Under the pieces are notes generated by a model. That model was given only the letters and a program-made list of their open reading frames with translations. It had not been told where the DNA came from and did no database searches. The position numbers were made by a program, and so were the translations under genes. DNA of 64,000 bases from Bdellovibrio bacteriovorus (lineage in GTDB: Bacteria > Bdellovibrionota > Bdellovibrionia > Bdellovibrionales > Bdellovibrionaceae), in NCBI RefSeq assembly GCF_001592735.1, contig NZ_LUKE01000003.1, positions 489,565 through 553,564 on the forward strand, written 5' to 3'. Positions 43,915-51,866 of the stretch are shown one piece after another (positions within the stretch are counted from its first letter, which is position 1; each line of letters opens with the position of its first letter).

Positions 43915-44096
43915 CACTGATCCTTTAATTGAGCAAAATATTCGGAAGTTTTTTTATCTAGTTCAGCGGAAGAAAGATGGGGAAATTTTTTTTGGAACTG
44001 CGTACGTTTCACCAGCCAGGCGTCTTTATACATCTGATTGGCAATCTCAAGACTTGTGTATTTAGGTTTATGAAGGCCCAATCGAATACCCCACAA
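43914..44096 (-). CDS. Small conserved-looking protein upstream of the nucleotidyltransferase remnant
   Basis: Sixty residues from TTG 44096, basic and helical (KPKYTSLEIANQMYKDAWLV, then KFPHLSSAELDKKTSEYFAQ). The frame stays open upstream through the GGCACCATTCCTT-type motif (where it would read GTIPFFEL), so the true start is unclear and could lie further up. The stop overlaps the first ATG of the nucleotidyltransferase remnant by one base, suggesting an original two-gene unit, perhaps toxin-antitoxin-like. That role is a guess. Confidence 0.45.
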   Translation of the reverse strand: MWGIRLGLHKPKYTSLEIANQMYKDAWLVKRTQFQKKFPHLSSAELDKKTSEYFAQLKDQ

Positions 44097-44110
44097 GGAC
44101 AGTTCGAAGA

Positions 44111-44125
44111 AAGGAATGGTGCCCC
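44111..44125 (-). repeat. GGCACCA-motif copy 3 (inverted)
   Basis: On the minus strand it reads GGGGCACCATTCCTT. The inner 13 bases are an exact inverted match to 42461-42473, so the 1.66 kb between them is bounded by inverted copies. Confidence 0.6.
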
Positions 44126-44130
44126 TTGCT

Positions 44131-44218
44131 TGACGATTATCGAACCGCCATTCTGGAGAGCTTAGCTCTGAATTGACCTGACCACTTTATGCGCCGCAGG
44201 AGCTTGGATAAGCTCGAA
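44131..44218 (+). repeat. Diverged direct repeat, copy B
   Basis: Partner of 42472-42558. It sits upstream of the 2H-type gene as copy A sits upstream of the NlpC-like gene. Confidence 0.55.
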
Positions 44219-44274
44219 CCAGAAAGGCACAGCGAGCATTGTCTTTCTTGATGGAATTTTGTTAAACCTATCCC

Positions 44275-44805
44275 ATGGGTTTTGCGGTTAAATGTTACTT
44301 CAGCGAATCAACAGCGGCTCCCGTCAGAGCAATTTGGGATACGCTAGACAGAGCAGGCCTAGCAAGTTTTCTGAAGGCCTCAGGTTCACGTCCAGGGATT
44401 ACACTGGGCTTGTGGGAAGAAGTAGACGAACAATCCCTTCGCATCCTCGTCGATAGATTTTCTAAATTAAATCTAACCCCGCCATCCATATTTTCTTATG
44501 GAGTCGCAACATTTCCAACGGATCCTGCGCACGCATTCTTGGGAATTGCGCCTACTAAATCCCTTTTGGATTTTCATCAAAAACTCCATGAGGTCGATAG
44601 CAGTATAAGCAAGATTTGCTCTGAGTACTATCTTCCTGGCAACTGGATTCCGCACAGTACTTTAGCAATAAGGTGTCCACGTTCTGATTTAGCAAAAATC
44701 GTAGAAAAATGCCTAGAGCATGAAACAAGAATTGAAGCGAAAATTGAAAGTATCGGCATTGTCGAAACAGGAAGCGCCCGCCAAATATTTGAAGTTTCAC
44801 TTTAA
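44275..44805 (+). CDS. 2'-5' RNA ligase-like (2H phosphoesterase fold) protein missing one His
   Basis: This 176 aa protein has the 2H layout. The second motif PHSTLAI (about residues 126-132) is intact, but the first reads RPGITLGL where the family has HxTL, so Gly replaces the catalytic His. Hydrolysis or ligation is doubtful; a binding role or decay is possible. The ATG at 44275 lacks a good ribosome site. It sits in the A+T-rich patch between GGCACCA-type motifs. Confidence 0.65.
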   Translation: MGFAVKCYFSESTAAPVRAIWDTLDRAGLASFLKASGSRPGITLGLWEEVDEQSLRILVDRFSKLNLTPPSIFSYGVATFPTDPAHAFLGIAPTKSLLDFHQKLHEVDSSISKICSEYYLPGNWIPHSTLAIRCPRSDLAKIVEKCLEHETRIEAKIESIGIVETGSARQIFEVSL

Positions 44806-44823
44806 ATGCTCCGAAAATAACGG

Positions 44824-44893
44824 GGCACCATTCCTTTCTCTTTTGCGAGTTGACCCAAAAAGCGTGGCACCACTTCCTCTTCTTTTGCGAGTT
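44824..44893 (+). repeat. Tandem pair of the GGCACCA-motif (copies 4 and 5)
   Basis: Two 28-base units (44824-44851 and 44866-44893), 42 bases apart, both begin GGCACCA and end TTTTGCGAGTT with a C/T-rich middle. The first is preceded by CGG, so CGGGGCACCA is identical to the last ten bases of tRNA-Leu. Confidence 0.75.
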
Positions 44894-45013
44894 CCGCAGT
44901 AAAGAAAAACAAAGCAAAAACGACGCAATAACATCGAGCCAAAAAACTAAAATCGAAGTGACATTTAAAAACGAGCGAGGACTGTCTGACGCAAAAGAAG
45001 AGGAAGTGGTGCC
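44866..45013. repeat. 24-base perfect inverted repeat ending in the tRNA-Leu 3' end
   Basis: Arm 44866-44889 is the exact reverse complement of 44990-45013, with 100 A-rich bases between. The right arm includes the tRNA's terminal GGCACCA and its downstream C/T-rich tail. The 148-base unit has the look of a miniature element or of a duplicated tRNA end. Confidence 0.8.
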
Positions 45014-45098
45014 CCGGGCCGGAATTGAACCGGCACGCCCCTGTAAAGGAAGCCCAGGATTTTAAGTCCTGTGCGTCTACCAGTTTCGCCACCGGGGC
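45007..45098 (-). tRNA. tRNA-Leu (anticodon TAA)
   Basis: On the minus strand the seven-base acceptor stem GCCCCGG pairs with CCGGGGC, followed by discriminator A and an encoded CCA. The anticodon stem CAGGA/TCCTG holds the loop CTTAAAA (anticodon TAA). A long variable arm and the T-loop GGTTCAATTCC fit a class II leucine tRNA. The D-loop contains GGTAGACGC. Confidence 0.96.
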
Positions 45099-45114
45099 AC
45101 GCTAAAGAACAACT

Positions 45115-45143
45115 AATTCATCATTAATGACCCTAAAGGTCAA
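45115..45143 (-). promoter_or_regulatory. Possible tRNA-Leu promoter
   Basis: On the minus strand TTGACC, 17 bases, TGAATT, ending 16 bases before the tRNA 5' end. The -35 box is good and the -10 poor. Confidence 0.3.
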
Positions 45144-45176
45144 CAAAAGGGCTCCGCATCAAAATGTGCTGAGATA

Positions 45177-45437
45177 TTAGGCATTTGCTGAAATTTGCAG
45201 CTTTCGAAACTCATGTTTGGTCACTAAATGCACAGACTCTGAATTCGGGTCAAAGACGATCACGACATCGCCCTTTTCGATTTGCCGCTGAACCTGACGA
45301 ATCTTCGTTTCATAGTGGATTTCTTCCGCCCCATAATCCGTCCCCTCGCGCTGAACGAAGTTGTCGATGACGCCCTTTAAAGCATCCTCGCTTAGACTGT
45401 CAGAGGGAATTTCGATAGGAGGAAGTTCTTTTTCCAT
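45177..45437 (-). CDS. yheU: YheU family protein (UPF0270)
   Basis: This 86 aa protein matches YheU throughout: IEIPSDSLSEDALKGVIDNF, FVQREGTDYG, then IRQVQRQIEKGDVVIVFDPN. It is a small soluble protein of unknown function, conserved in proteobacteria. The ATG at 45437 has a weak ribosome site. It stands just upstream of the tRNA on the same strand and is divergent from the ABC-F gene. Confidence 0.85.
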   Translation of the reverse strand: MEKELPPIEIPSDSLSEDALKGVIDNFVQREGTDYGAEEIHYETKIRQVQRQIEKGDVVIVFDPNSESVHLVTKHEFRKLQISANA

Positions 45438-45531
45438 GAAAAGACTTTACGCCATTTACCTCTGTCAGGCAAACCGGGTTGACGCCCCCGCCCGCCCCCG
45501 TTTATCTTCGGGAACTCTTTAAAGGAATCCC

Positions 45532-47130
45532 ATGATCAGCACCACAAATGTCAGCCTTCGCTTTGGCGGCAAAAAATTATTTGAAGACGTTAACGTAAAA
45601 TTCACGCCCGGCAATTGCTATGGCTTGATTGGGGCCAACGGCGCTGGAAAGTCCACCTTCTTAAAAGTTCTTTCTAAAGAGCTTGAGCCCAACACGGGCG
45701 AAGTCATCATCCCCGGCGACTTGCGCCTTTCCGTTTTAAAACAAGATCACTACGCTTATGACGAATTCCCGGTTCTAAAAACCGTGCTGATGGGGAATGC
45801 CCGTCTGTACAAAGTGATGGAAGAAAAAGACGCTCTTTACGCCAAGCCTGATTTTTCTGAAGCCGACGGGGTTCGCGCTTCTGAACTGGAAGGTGTTTTT
45901 GCGGAACTCAATGGCTGGGAGGCTGAATCGGAAGCCGGCGTTATGCTAGCCGGCTTAGGAATTGATGAATCTTATCATCACAAATTAATGAAAGAACTTA
46001 ATGGCGGAGAGAAAGTAAAAGTTCTTTTAGCCCAAGCCCTTTTCGGTCAGCCAGATATCTTATTACTGGATGAGCCCACGAATCACTTGGACATTTACGC
46101 TATCCAGTGGCTAGAAGAATTTTTATTAAATTTCCAAAATACCGTCATCGTGATCTCGCATGATCGTCATTTCTTAAACAAAGTCTGCACCCATATCGCG
46201 GACATTGATTTCGGAAAAGTCACGACCTACACCGGAAATTATGATTTCTGGCGCGAAGCCAGTGAACTTAAACAGCGTTTGCTCGCCGATCAAAACAAAA
46301 AAAGTGCGGATAAGGCCGACGAACTTAAAGCCTTTATTCAACGTTTTAGTGCCAATGCCTCTAAATCTCGACAAGCTTCGTCTCGTCAAAAACAATTAGA
46401 AAAACTTGAATTCACCGACCTTCCGGCGTCTTCGCGTCGTCAGCCTTTTATCGGCTTTGATATGAAACGCGATCTGGGTAACGAAGTACTGACGGTAGAT
46501 AAGCTGACCAAAACATGGGAAGGCGAAACGCTTCTTAAAAACGTCAGCTTCAATTTAAAAAAAGGCGACAAGGTTGCTTTTGTGGGTCGCAATGATTTGG
46601 CGAAAACTTTGCTTTTTGAAATCCTCGCCGGAGAACTCGCAGCCGACTCCGGCAGTTTTAATTGGGGTATCACCACCTCGGTCAGCTATTTTCCGACGGA
46701 TAATTCAAAGTATTTTACCGGGGCTGAAGACAGCCTCGTTGACTGGCTTCGTCAGTATTCTCACGATAAAGACGAAGGTTTCTTGCGTGGGTTTTTAGGA
46801 AAAATGCTTTTCAGCGGCAATGATGCTTTAAAAAAACCAGATGTTTTGTCCGGGGGCGAGCGCGTTCGCTGCATGTTCTCTAAAATGATGCTTTCAGGCG
46901 CTAATATTTTAATCTTTGACGGCCCGACAGCCCATTTAGACTTAGAAAGTATTACGGCCGTGAATGAGGGACTCAAGCGCTTTAAAGGGACCATTCTTTT
47001 CACGTCCCATGATCATGAGTTGATTCAAACTGTCGCTAATCGCATTATCGAAATCGATCAAGGTGTCATGTACGACAATCACATCACTTATGATGAATAC
47101 CTAGAAAAGAAGAAATCAGAAACTCACTAA
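45532..47130 (+). CDS. ybiT: ABC-F ATPase, YbiT-like, with degenerate second ATPase domain
   Basis: ABC-F proteins act on the ribosome. Domain 1 is intact: GLIGANGAGKST, LNGGEKVKVLLAQAL, ILLLDEPTNHLD and ISHDRH. The linker has RFSANASKSRQASSRQKQLE as in YbiT. Domain 2 is altered: Walker A reads GRNDLAKTL (Gly lost before Lys), the Q-loop Gln is absent (YFPTDN), and Walker B reads LIFDGPTAHLD with the catalytic Glu replaced by Gly, while LSGGERVR and SHDHE remain. The 532 aa length is normal. AAAGGA precedes the ATG. Some of these changes may be shared by a YkpA-like branch. Confidence 0.9.
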   Translation: MISTTNVSLRFGGKKLFEDVNVKFTPGNCYGLIGANGAGKSTFLKVLSKELEPNTGEVIIPGDLRLSVLKQDHYAYDEFPVLKTVLMGNARLYKVMEEKDALYAKPDFSEADGVRASELEGVFAELNGWEAESEAGVMLAGLGIDESYHHKLMKELNGGEKVKVLLAQALFGQPDILLLDEPTNHLDIYAIQWLEEFLLNFQNTVIVISHDRHFLNKVCTHIADIDFGKVTTYTGNYDFWREASELKQRLLADQNKKSADKADELKAFIQRFSANASKSRQASSRQKQLEKLEFTDLPASSRRQPFIGFDMKRDLGNEVLTVDKLTKTWEGETLLKNVSFNLKKGDKVAFVGRNDLAKTLLFEILAGELAADSGSFNWGITTSVSYFPTDNSKYFTGAEDSLVDWLRQYSHDKDEGFLRGFLGKMLFSGNDALKKPDVLSGGERVRCMFSKMMLSGANILIFDGPTAHLDLESITAVNEGLKRFKGTILFTSHDHELIQTVANRIIEIDQGVMYDNHITYDEYLEKKKSETH

Positions 47131-48014
47131 AGATCAGCGGACTTATCTGGAGGGGGTGGTGATTTCAACTGCTCCCCCATTTCCGCACAGAAGTCCTCAA
47201 AACGTCTTGGGGGTCGGCCCATGATTTTTTCATAATGACCCGAAATCCACGAAAGCTGTCCTGATTTTACCGCCTGATGACGGCTTAAAACAAATTCTCT
47301 TTCCCATATTGATAGATCACGCATATTCGGACTTTTCAGAGCCATGGCCTCCGTCACCGGAACAAACTCTATTCGACGTGAAGCATGAAATGACAAAAAG
47401 GACACGGCTTCGGCATTAGAAAAAGCTCTCTGTCCCGTCACCTCTAAAACCTGACGATGAAAAATCATCGGGTGCATAAGAATCTTCGCCGCTAGATCCG
47501 CGACGTCCCGAGCATCAATAAAAGACACGCGCCCCTCGCCTTCCGGGAGGTAAACCGTTCCGGCCTGCAGTTCGTCATGATACCAGTTGTCCAAAGACTG
47601 CATCAAAATATTGGGACGGATAAAGCAGTAGCGCATTTTACTTTCCGCTAAGATCTCCTCCCACTCTCCATAAACTCTTTGATACATGTAGGGAGAATGC
47701 GCCGAGGCCCCCAGCACGGACATCCCTAAGATGAATCTAACTCCGTTAAGCTTTGCTGCTTTTAGAATGTTCAACGTTTGCGCATGAAAGTCCGTCGAGA
47801 TCGGCAGCTTTAAAAATAGAACTTCCTTGTCTTTGAGGGCGAGCTCCATCATCTGAGGATTGTTATAGTCCAATTGCAATCCCTTAACGCCTTCGGGTAA
47901 GCGTCGTAAGCTTCGGGAGGCGGCCGTCAGTTCGATGTCCTCTTTTTTAAGCACATCCACCAACGGACGCCCGATGGTGCTTCCTGCACCAATCAAAATC
48001 ATCCTGTGACCCAT
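47127..48014 (-). CDS. NmrA-like NAD(P)-binding protein (atypical SDR)
   Basis: The Rossmann start MILIGAGSTIGRPLVDVLKK is followed by FIRPNILMQSLDNWY, the usual NmrA-type substrate-side segment (a Tyr-x3-Lys catalytic pair is not evident). It may be an oxidoreductase or a redox-sensing regulator. The 295 aa length fits. ATG 48014 has AGGAG six bases upstream. It ends with a four-base overlap of the convergent ABC-F gene. Confidence 0.8.
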   Translation of the reverse strand: MGHRMILIGAGSTIGRPLVDVLKKEDIELTAASRSLRRLPEGVKGLQLDYNNPQMMELALKDKEVLFLKLPISTDFHAQTLNILKAAKLNGVRFILGMSVLGASAHSPYMYQRVYGEWEEILAESKMRYCFIRPNILMQSLDNWYHDELQAGTVYLPEGEGRVSFIDARDVADLAAKILMHPMIFHRQVLEVTGQRAFSNAEAVSFLSFHASRRIEFVPVTEAMALKSPNMRDLSIWEREFVLSRHQAVKSGQLSWISGHYEKIMGRPPRRFEDFCAEMGEQLKSPPPPDKSADL

Positions 48015-48127
48015 ATTGGACTCCTAGAGCCTTATTATGCTCCTAGAATCCCAAAAAAATGCCGTGATTCTTAACACGGGTACGTCACGCTTGACTGAAA
48101 GCCAGGTTGGGTGATCTAAATACTTAA

Positions 48128-48808
48128 GTGAAATTCTTTGCCGAAAGCCTTCAGGTTTTTAAAAAAGTTTTTATTCCACTTTTCGCTCTGGTTGTTGTGT
48201 CCACAAATATAGACCAGTATCTGAACCTCTATATCGAAAATGCGCTCCAAGACCCTATGGGAGCTCAAAGCCAGGTTTATTTTTTTGGTTTTCTGTCCTT
48301 ATTGTCCAGCGTGATCTTTCCCACCTTGCTGGTGACAATGGCGCTTTTTGCGTTGAACCTGCAAACCGGATGGACCCAGTCTTTAGGGGCGTTCCTTAAA
48401 AAATATTTAAATCAGCTTTATATTGAAACTTTGCGCTCCTGGGGAAAGACTTTGCTCTGGTCCCTCTGCTTTGTGATTCCCGGAATTATTAAATACATTC
48501 AATATCTGATGGTCCCCGTCATTGTCACTTCAAGCACGCGCTATGACGAAGGCAAAGAAGACGCCCTTAAAGCCTCGGCCCAAATCGTGCGCCATAATTG
48601 GGGCAAAATTTTAGGTATTATTTTTGTTTTTCAAATTCTGATTCCGATGATTTTAGCATCCGTATTTAATAGTTACCGTCTGATTTGGAACACGCCCGTG
48701 CAAAGCTTGGCTTTGTCGGCTTTAGACACCTATTTGATTTTATTTTCAACGCATTTGTTATTTACTATCTTCCGAAATGAGGTTCGCAAGCATGACGCTC
48801 ATGTTTAA
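48128..48808 (+). CDS. Multi-pass membrane protein of unknown function
   Basis: This 226 aa protein has about five hydrophobic segments (12-30, 52-75, 110-130, 160-180, 195-215). The middle has a glycerophosphoryl-diester or YciC-like feel (VIPGIIKYIQYLMVPVIVTS, then EDALKASAQIVRHNWGKIL), a pattern seen in uncharacterised integral membrane proteins. The start at GTG 48128 is weakly supported. The end overlaps the IMPDH-like gene by 17 bases, so the two are probably one operon. Confidence 0.65.
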   Translation: MKFFAESLQVFKKVFIPLFALVVVSTNIDQYLNLYIENALQDPMGAQSQVYFFGFLSLLSSVIFPTLLVTMALFALNLQTGWTQSLGAFLKKYLNQLYIETLRSWGKTLLWSLCFVIPGIIKYIQYLMVPVIVTSSTRYDEGKEDALKASAQIVRHNWGKILGIIFVFQILIPMILASVFNSYRLIWNTPVQSLALSALDTYLILFSTHLLFTIFRNEVRKHDAHV

Positions 48809-49838
48809 CTGGAAAGACATCAAATCTCGCGGCAAAGGTTTGACCTTTGATGACGTTCTTATTATCCCGGCAAGATCGGACATCCGTTCTCGTCGCGACC
48901 CACAGTTGACTTCGAAATTAACTAAAAAAATCACGATCGAAACCCCGATCATCAGTGCGAATATGGACACCGTCACCGAATACGACATGGCCTTTGCGAT
49001 GCACCAACTCGGTGGCATCGGGATCTTACACCGCTTCATCACCACCGAAGAACAGGCCTTACAAGCACGTCGCCTCAAAGAAGCGGGCGTCAAGCATGTC
49101 TCTGCCAGCGTCGGTGTGGGGGAAGAGTTCAAAGCCCGCGCAAAAACTTTGATTGATGGGGGTGTTGATATTATCACCATCGACATCGCTCACGGCCACT
49201 CCATCCAAATGATGGAGACCTTAAAATGGCTCAAAGATCACTATCCAAATATTGAAATCATCGCCGGAAACTTAGCTACTCCGGATGCTGCACGCGATTT
49301 GATCGAGGCAGGTGCCGATGCCATCAAAGTGGGTATCGGGCCAGGCTCGATGTGCACAACTCGTATCATCACCGGTGCCGGCGTTCCGCAGCTAACCGCC
49401 ATCGGACTTTGCGCCGAAGTGGCGGACAGTTACGGAGTTCCGGTGATCGCCGATGGAGGTATTCGTACTTCCGGGGATATGGTGAAAGCTTTTGCGGCCG
49501 GAGCAAGCACCGTCATGCTTGGAAGCATGCTCGCAGGGACTATTGAATCCCCAGGGGAAATTAAAAACGGCAAAAAACAATACCGTGGCATGGCCTCGCG
49601 CTCGGCTCAAGAATCGTGGCGCGGTGGAGTTCCGCAAGGAATGGCCCCTGAAGGAGAAGCGACTCAAGTGAATGTCAAAGGACACGTAAAGGACGTAATC
49701 TTAGAAGTCACTGGTGGCATTCGTTCAGGGATGAGCTATGTTAACGCGAATTCGATTGCTGAAATCCGTGAGAAAGCGCTTTTCATGGAAATGTCAGCCA
49801 ACGGAATCGCCGAATCTCGAGCTCACGGAGTAAAATAA
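48792..49838 (+). CDS. IMP dehydrogenase / GMP reductase family enzyme without CBS domains
   Basis: The TIM-barrel core has [22 protein letters not shown], the catalytic loop [11 protein letters not shown] with its Cys, [12 protein letters not shown] and [12 protein letters not shown]. The CBS pair normally inserted in IMPDH is absent, giving 348 aa. The flap ([13 protein letters not shown]) differs from both classic IMPDH and GMP reductase, so the direction (XMP synthesis or GMP salvage) is unresolved. The start is chosen at ATG 48792, where GAGG lies nine bases upstream. murI follows after five bases. Confidence 0.87.
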   Translation: MTLMFNWKDIKSRGKGLTFDDVLIIPARSDIRSRRDPQLTSKLTKKITIETPIISANMDTVTEYDMAFAMHQLGGIGILHRFITTEEQALQARRLKEAGVKHVSASVGVGEEFKARAKTLIDGGVDIITIDIAHGHSIQMMETLKWLKDHYPNIEIIAGNLATPDAARDLIEAGADAIKVGIGPGSMCTTRIITGAGVPQLTAIGLCAEVADSYGVPVIADGGIRTSGDMVKAFAAGASTVMLGSMLAGTIESPGEIKNGKKQYRGMASRSAQESWRGGVPQGMAPEGEATQVNVKGHVKDVILEVTGGIRSGMSYVNANSIAEIREKALFMEMSANGIAESRAHGVK

Positions 49839-49843
49839 TTCAA

Positions 49844-50647
49844 ATGTCAGTGCATGATGCGCGCCCCATTGGGGTTTTTGATTCAGGAATTGGTGGTTTG
49901 ACGGTTTTAAGAGAACTCGCTCATCAGTTCCCGCATGAAAGTTTTCTTTACTTAGGGGACACCGCGCGTCTGCCTTATGGCTCTAAATCCCCACAGACCA
50001 TCCGCAAATATTCAGAACAAAATATCGAGTTTTTAAAAAAACAAGATGTGAAAGCCATCGTCATTGCATGCAACACCGCCTCCACGCAAGTCAAAGAGGC
50101 CGAGTTTGCCGGGCTGCCCGTGTATAACGTGATCTCCCCGGGATCCGCACGCGCATTGCAACTAAGTCCGTCTAAGCGCATTGGTGTTTTAGGCACGCGT
50201 GCCACCATTAATAGCCAAGCCTACACGCATAAAATCTTAGAACTGGATTCAGAAGCTCACGTGTTTGATCAAGCCTGTCCACTTTTTGTACCTTTGGCCG
50301 AAGAGGGCTGGGATTCAGATCCGGTCACCAATTTGATTGTGTTTCGTTATTTAAATCCGCTTTTACAAAACAATATCGACACTTTGATTTTGGGCTGCAC
50401 CCATTATCCGATTTTAAAAAACTCGATTTCACGTGTCACGGGATCTTCCATTGAGTTGGTGGACTCAGGTGAAGCCATTGCCTTATGGCTTCAGCAAGAC
50501 ATGCAAAGTGGACGTCTTAAAAAGGCCGAGCAAAGCCCTCGGCGTATTGATATTTTAACGACGGATTATTCCGCCCATTTTAACGAAATTGCTTCAAGAA
50601 TTCTTAAGCCGATTCACCCCGACGATGTGCGCGTGGTAGATCTTTAA
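49844..50647 (+). CDS. murI: Glutamate racemase
   Basis: MurI makes D-glutamate for peptidoglycan. The two catalytic Cys lie in VIACNTASTQVKE (about residue 77) and LILGCTHYPIL (about residue 185). IGVFDSGIGGLTVLREL and YLGDTARLPYG are standard. The 267 aa length fits. It is probably co-transcribed with the IMPDH-like gene. It abuts the convergent lysA gene. Confidence 0.95.
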   Translation: MSVHDARPIGVFDSGIGGLTVLRELAHQFPHESFLYLGDTARLPYGSKSPQTIRKYSEQNIEFLKKQDVKAIVIACNTASTQVKEAEFAGLPVYNVISPGSARALQLSPSKRIGVLGTRATINSQAYTHKILELDSEAHVFDQACPLFVPLAEEGWDSDPVTNLIVFRYLNPLLQNNIDTLILGCTHYPILKNSISRVTGSSIELVDSGEAIALWLQQDMQSGRLKKAEQSPRRIDILTTDYSAHFNEIASRILKPIHPDDVRVVDL

Positions 50648-51844
50648 TCAGATACAGATTTCGTTGGGCAGCTCGTGCAAATTATAAACGCTGGCCATAG
50701 AATAACCGTAAGCGCCGCCATCTAAAATGGCGACGAAATCATCTTCCCGCACTTGCCCCAAAGACACAGATTTTAAAAACACATCTGAAGACTCACAAAT
50801 AGGTCCCACAATATCCACGGTGTGGCTTTCGTTTTGTTTTTTTAAAGTCATAATGCGATGTTGAGCTTCGTAAAGCGAAGGGCGAATCAGATGATTCATC
50901 CCTGAATCTAAAACCACAAAAGTTTTTTCAGATGTGGTTTTAATATACTGAACTTGAGCAATCAAAACTCCACAGTGGCCGACCAACCATCTGCCCGGTT
51001 CAGATTGAAGATCGCAGTCTAAATCGCCCAATACATTTAAAGTGATCTTTGCATAGTCTTGCAAAAGGCTTTCTTCTAATTCTAGATCCGTGCGATCATA
51101 AAAAATCCCCAAGCCGCCACCGAAATCAAATTTGCGTAAACCGGGCGCTTTTTTTTGTAAATCAATAAAGACCGCTTTTAATTTTTTTAAGGCTTCTTCA
51201 TACCCGCTGAATTCCAACATCTGGGAACCCAAGTGCAGACTCACCCCGACTAACTCTAAAGAATCAGAGAATTTATCTAAACACGCCATCAATTTTGGCA
51301 AAGATGACAACTCCATGCCGAACTTATTGTCTTTTAAACCAGTGGCAATGTACGGATGAGTTTGGATACTCACATCGGGATTTAGTCGGAACGCCACGGC
51401 GGCTTTTTTATTTAAGGACTTCGCAATCGCACCGATGCGTTCTAACTCCGGCAGACTTTCCACATTGATTTGCAAAATGCCCAGCTTTAAGGCTTCGGTG
51501 ATTTCGTGTTTGGTTTTTCCCACACCGCTGTAGACGATATCTTGAGGCTGAAAGCCGCTCTCCAGAGCCCGCTTGATCTCTCCCAGTGAAACAACATCCG
51601 CGCCCGCCCCTAAACTTTTAAGTTTTTGCAATACTTGCGCGTTGGGATTGGCTTTCACCGCATAAAAAAGGCGCGTGTTTTTTAAAGCACCCGACATGGC
51701 TTTATATCTTTGCGCGATAAAATCCAAATCATAGACATACGTGGGCCGCATATAATCAGTGGTCAAAACAGACAGCGATTTTTTTAAAGGACCTAGACAC
51801 AACTCGTTATTGATGTATTCCACGAACACCTCTGTTAACATCAT
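50648..51844 (-). CDS. lysA: Diaminopimelate decarboxylase
   Basis: This PLP enzyme of the alanine-racemase fold makes lysine from meso-diaminopimelate. The PLP Lys is in LFYAVKANPNAQVL; GVSLHLGSQ, KFDFGGGLGIFYD, SEPGRWLVG and PICESSDVF complete the site. The start is uncertain: the frame opens at GTG 51892, but the divergent peptidase starts at 51867, so ATG 51844 (or 51841) is preferred and gives about 398 aa. It is adjacent to mpaA-like and dapD genes of the same pathway. Confidence 0.9.
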   Translation of the reverse strand: MMLTEVFVEYINNELCLGPLKKSLSVLTTDYMRPTYVYDLDFIAQRYKAMSGALKNTRLFYAVKANPNAQVLQKLKSLGAGADVVSLGEIKRALESGFQPQDIVYSGVGKTKHEITEALKLGILQINVESLPELERIGAIAKSLNKKAAVAFRLNPDVSIQTHPYIATGLKDNKFGMELSSLPKLMACLDKFSDSLELVGVSLHLGSQMLEFSGYEEALKKLKAVFIDLQKKAPGLRKFDFGGGLGIFYDRTDLELEESLLQDYAKITLNVLGDLDCDLQSEPGRWLVGHCGVLIAQVQYIKTTSEKTFVVLDSGMNHLIRPSLYEAQHRIMTLKKQNESHTVDIVGPICESSDVFLKSVSLGQVREDDFVAILDGGAYGYSMASVYNLHELPNEICI

Positions 51845-51866
51845 CCCGCAAGAAGGATGATTTGTC

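Noticed and set aside
43847..44165. Plus-strand frames of about 60-70 codons opposite the small gene and nucleotidyltransferase remnant
   Set aside because: They are antisense shadows; the minus-strand reading has family-like motifs.
44802..45092. 96-codon minus-strand frame over the tRNA-Leu
   Set aside because: It reads through the tRNA and the repeat arms; the tRNA explains the sequence.
42440..45098. Integron or CRISPR array
   Set aside because: No integrase or cas gene is visible, the repeats are too few and irregular for CRISPR, and they do not show attC-type structure.
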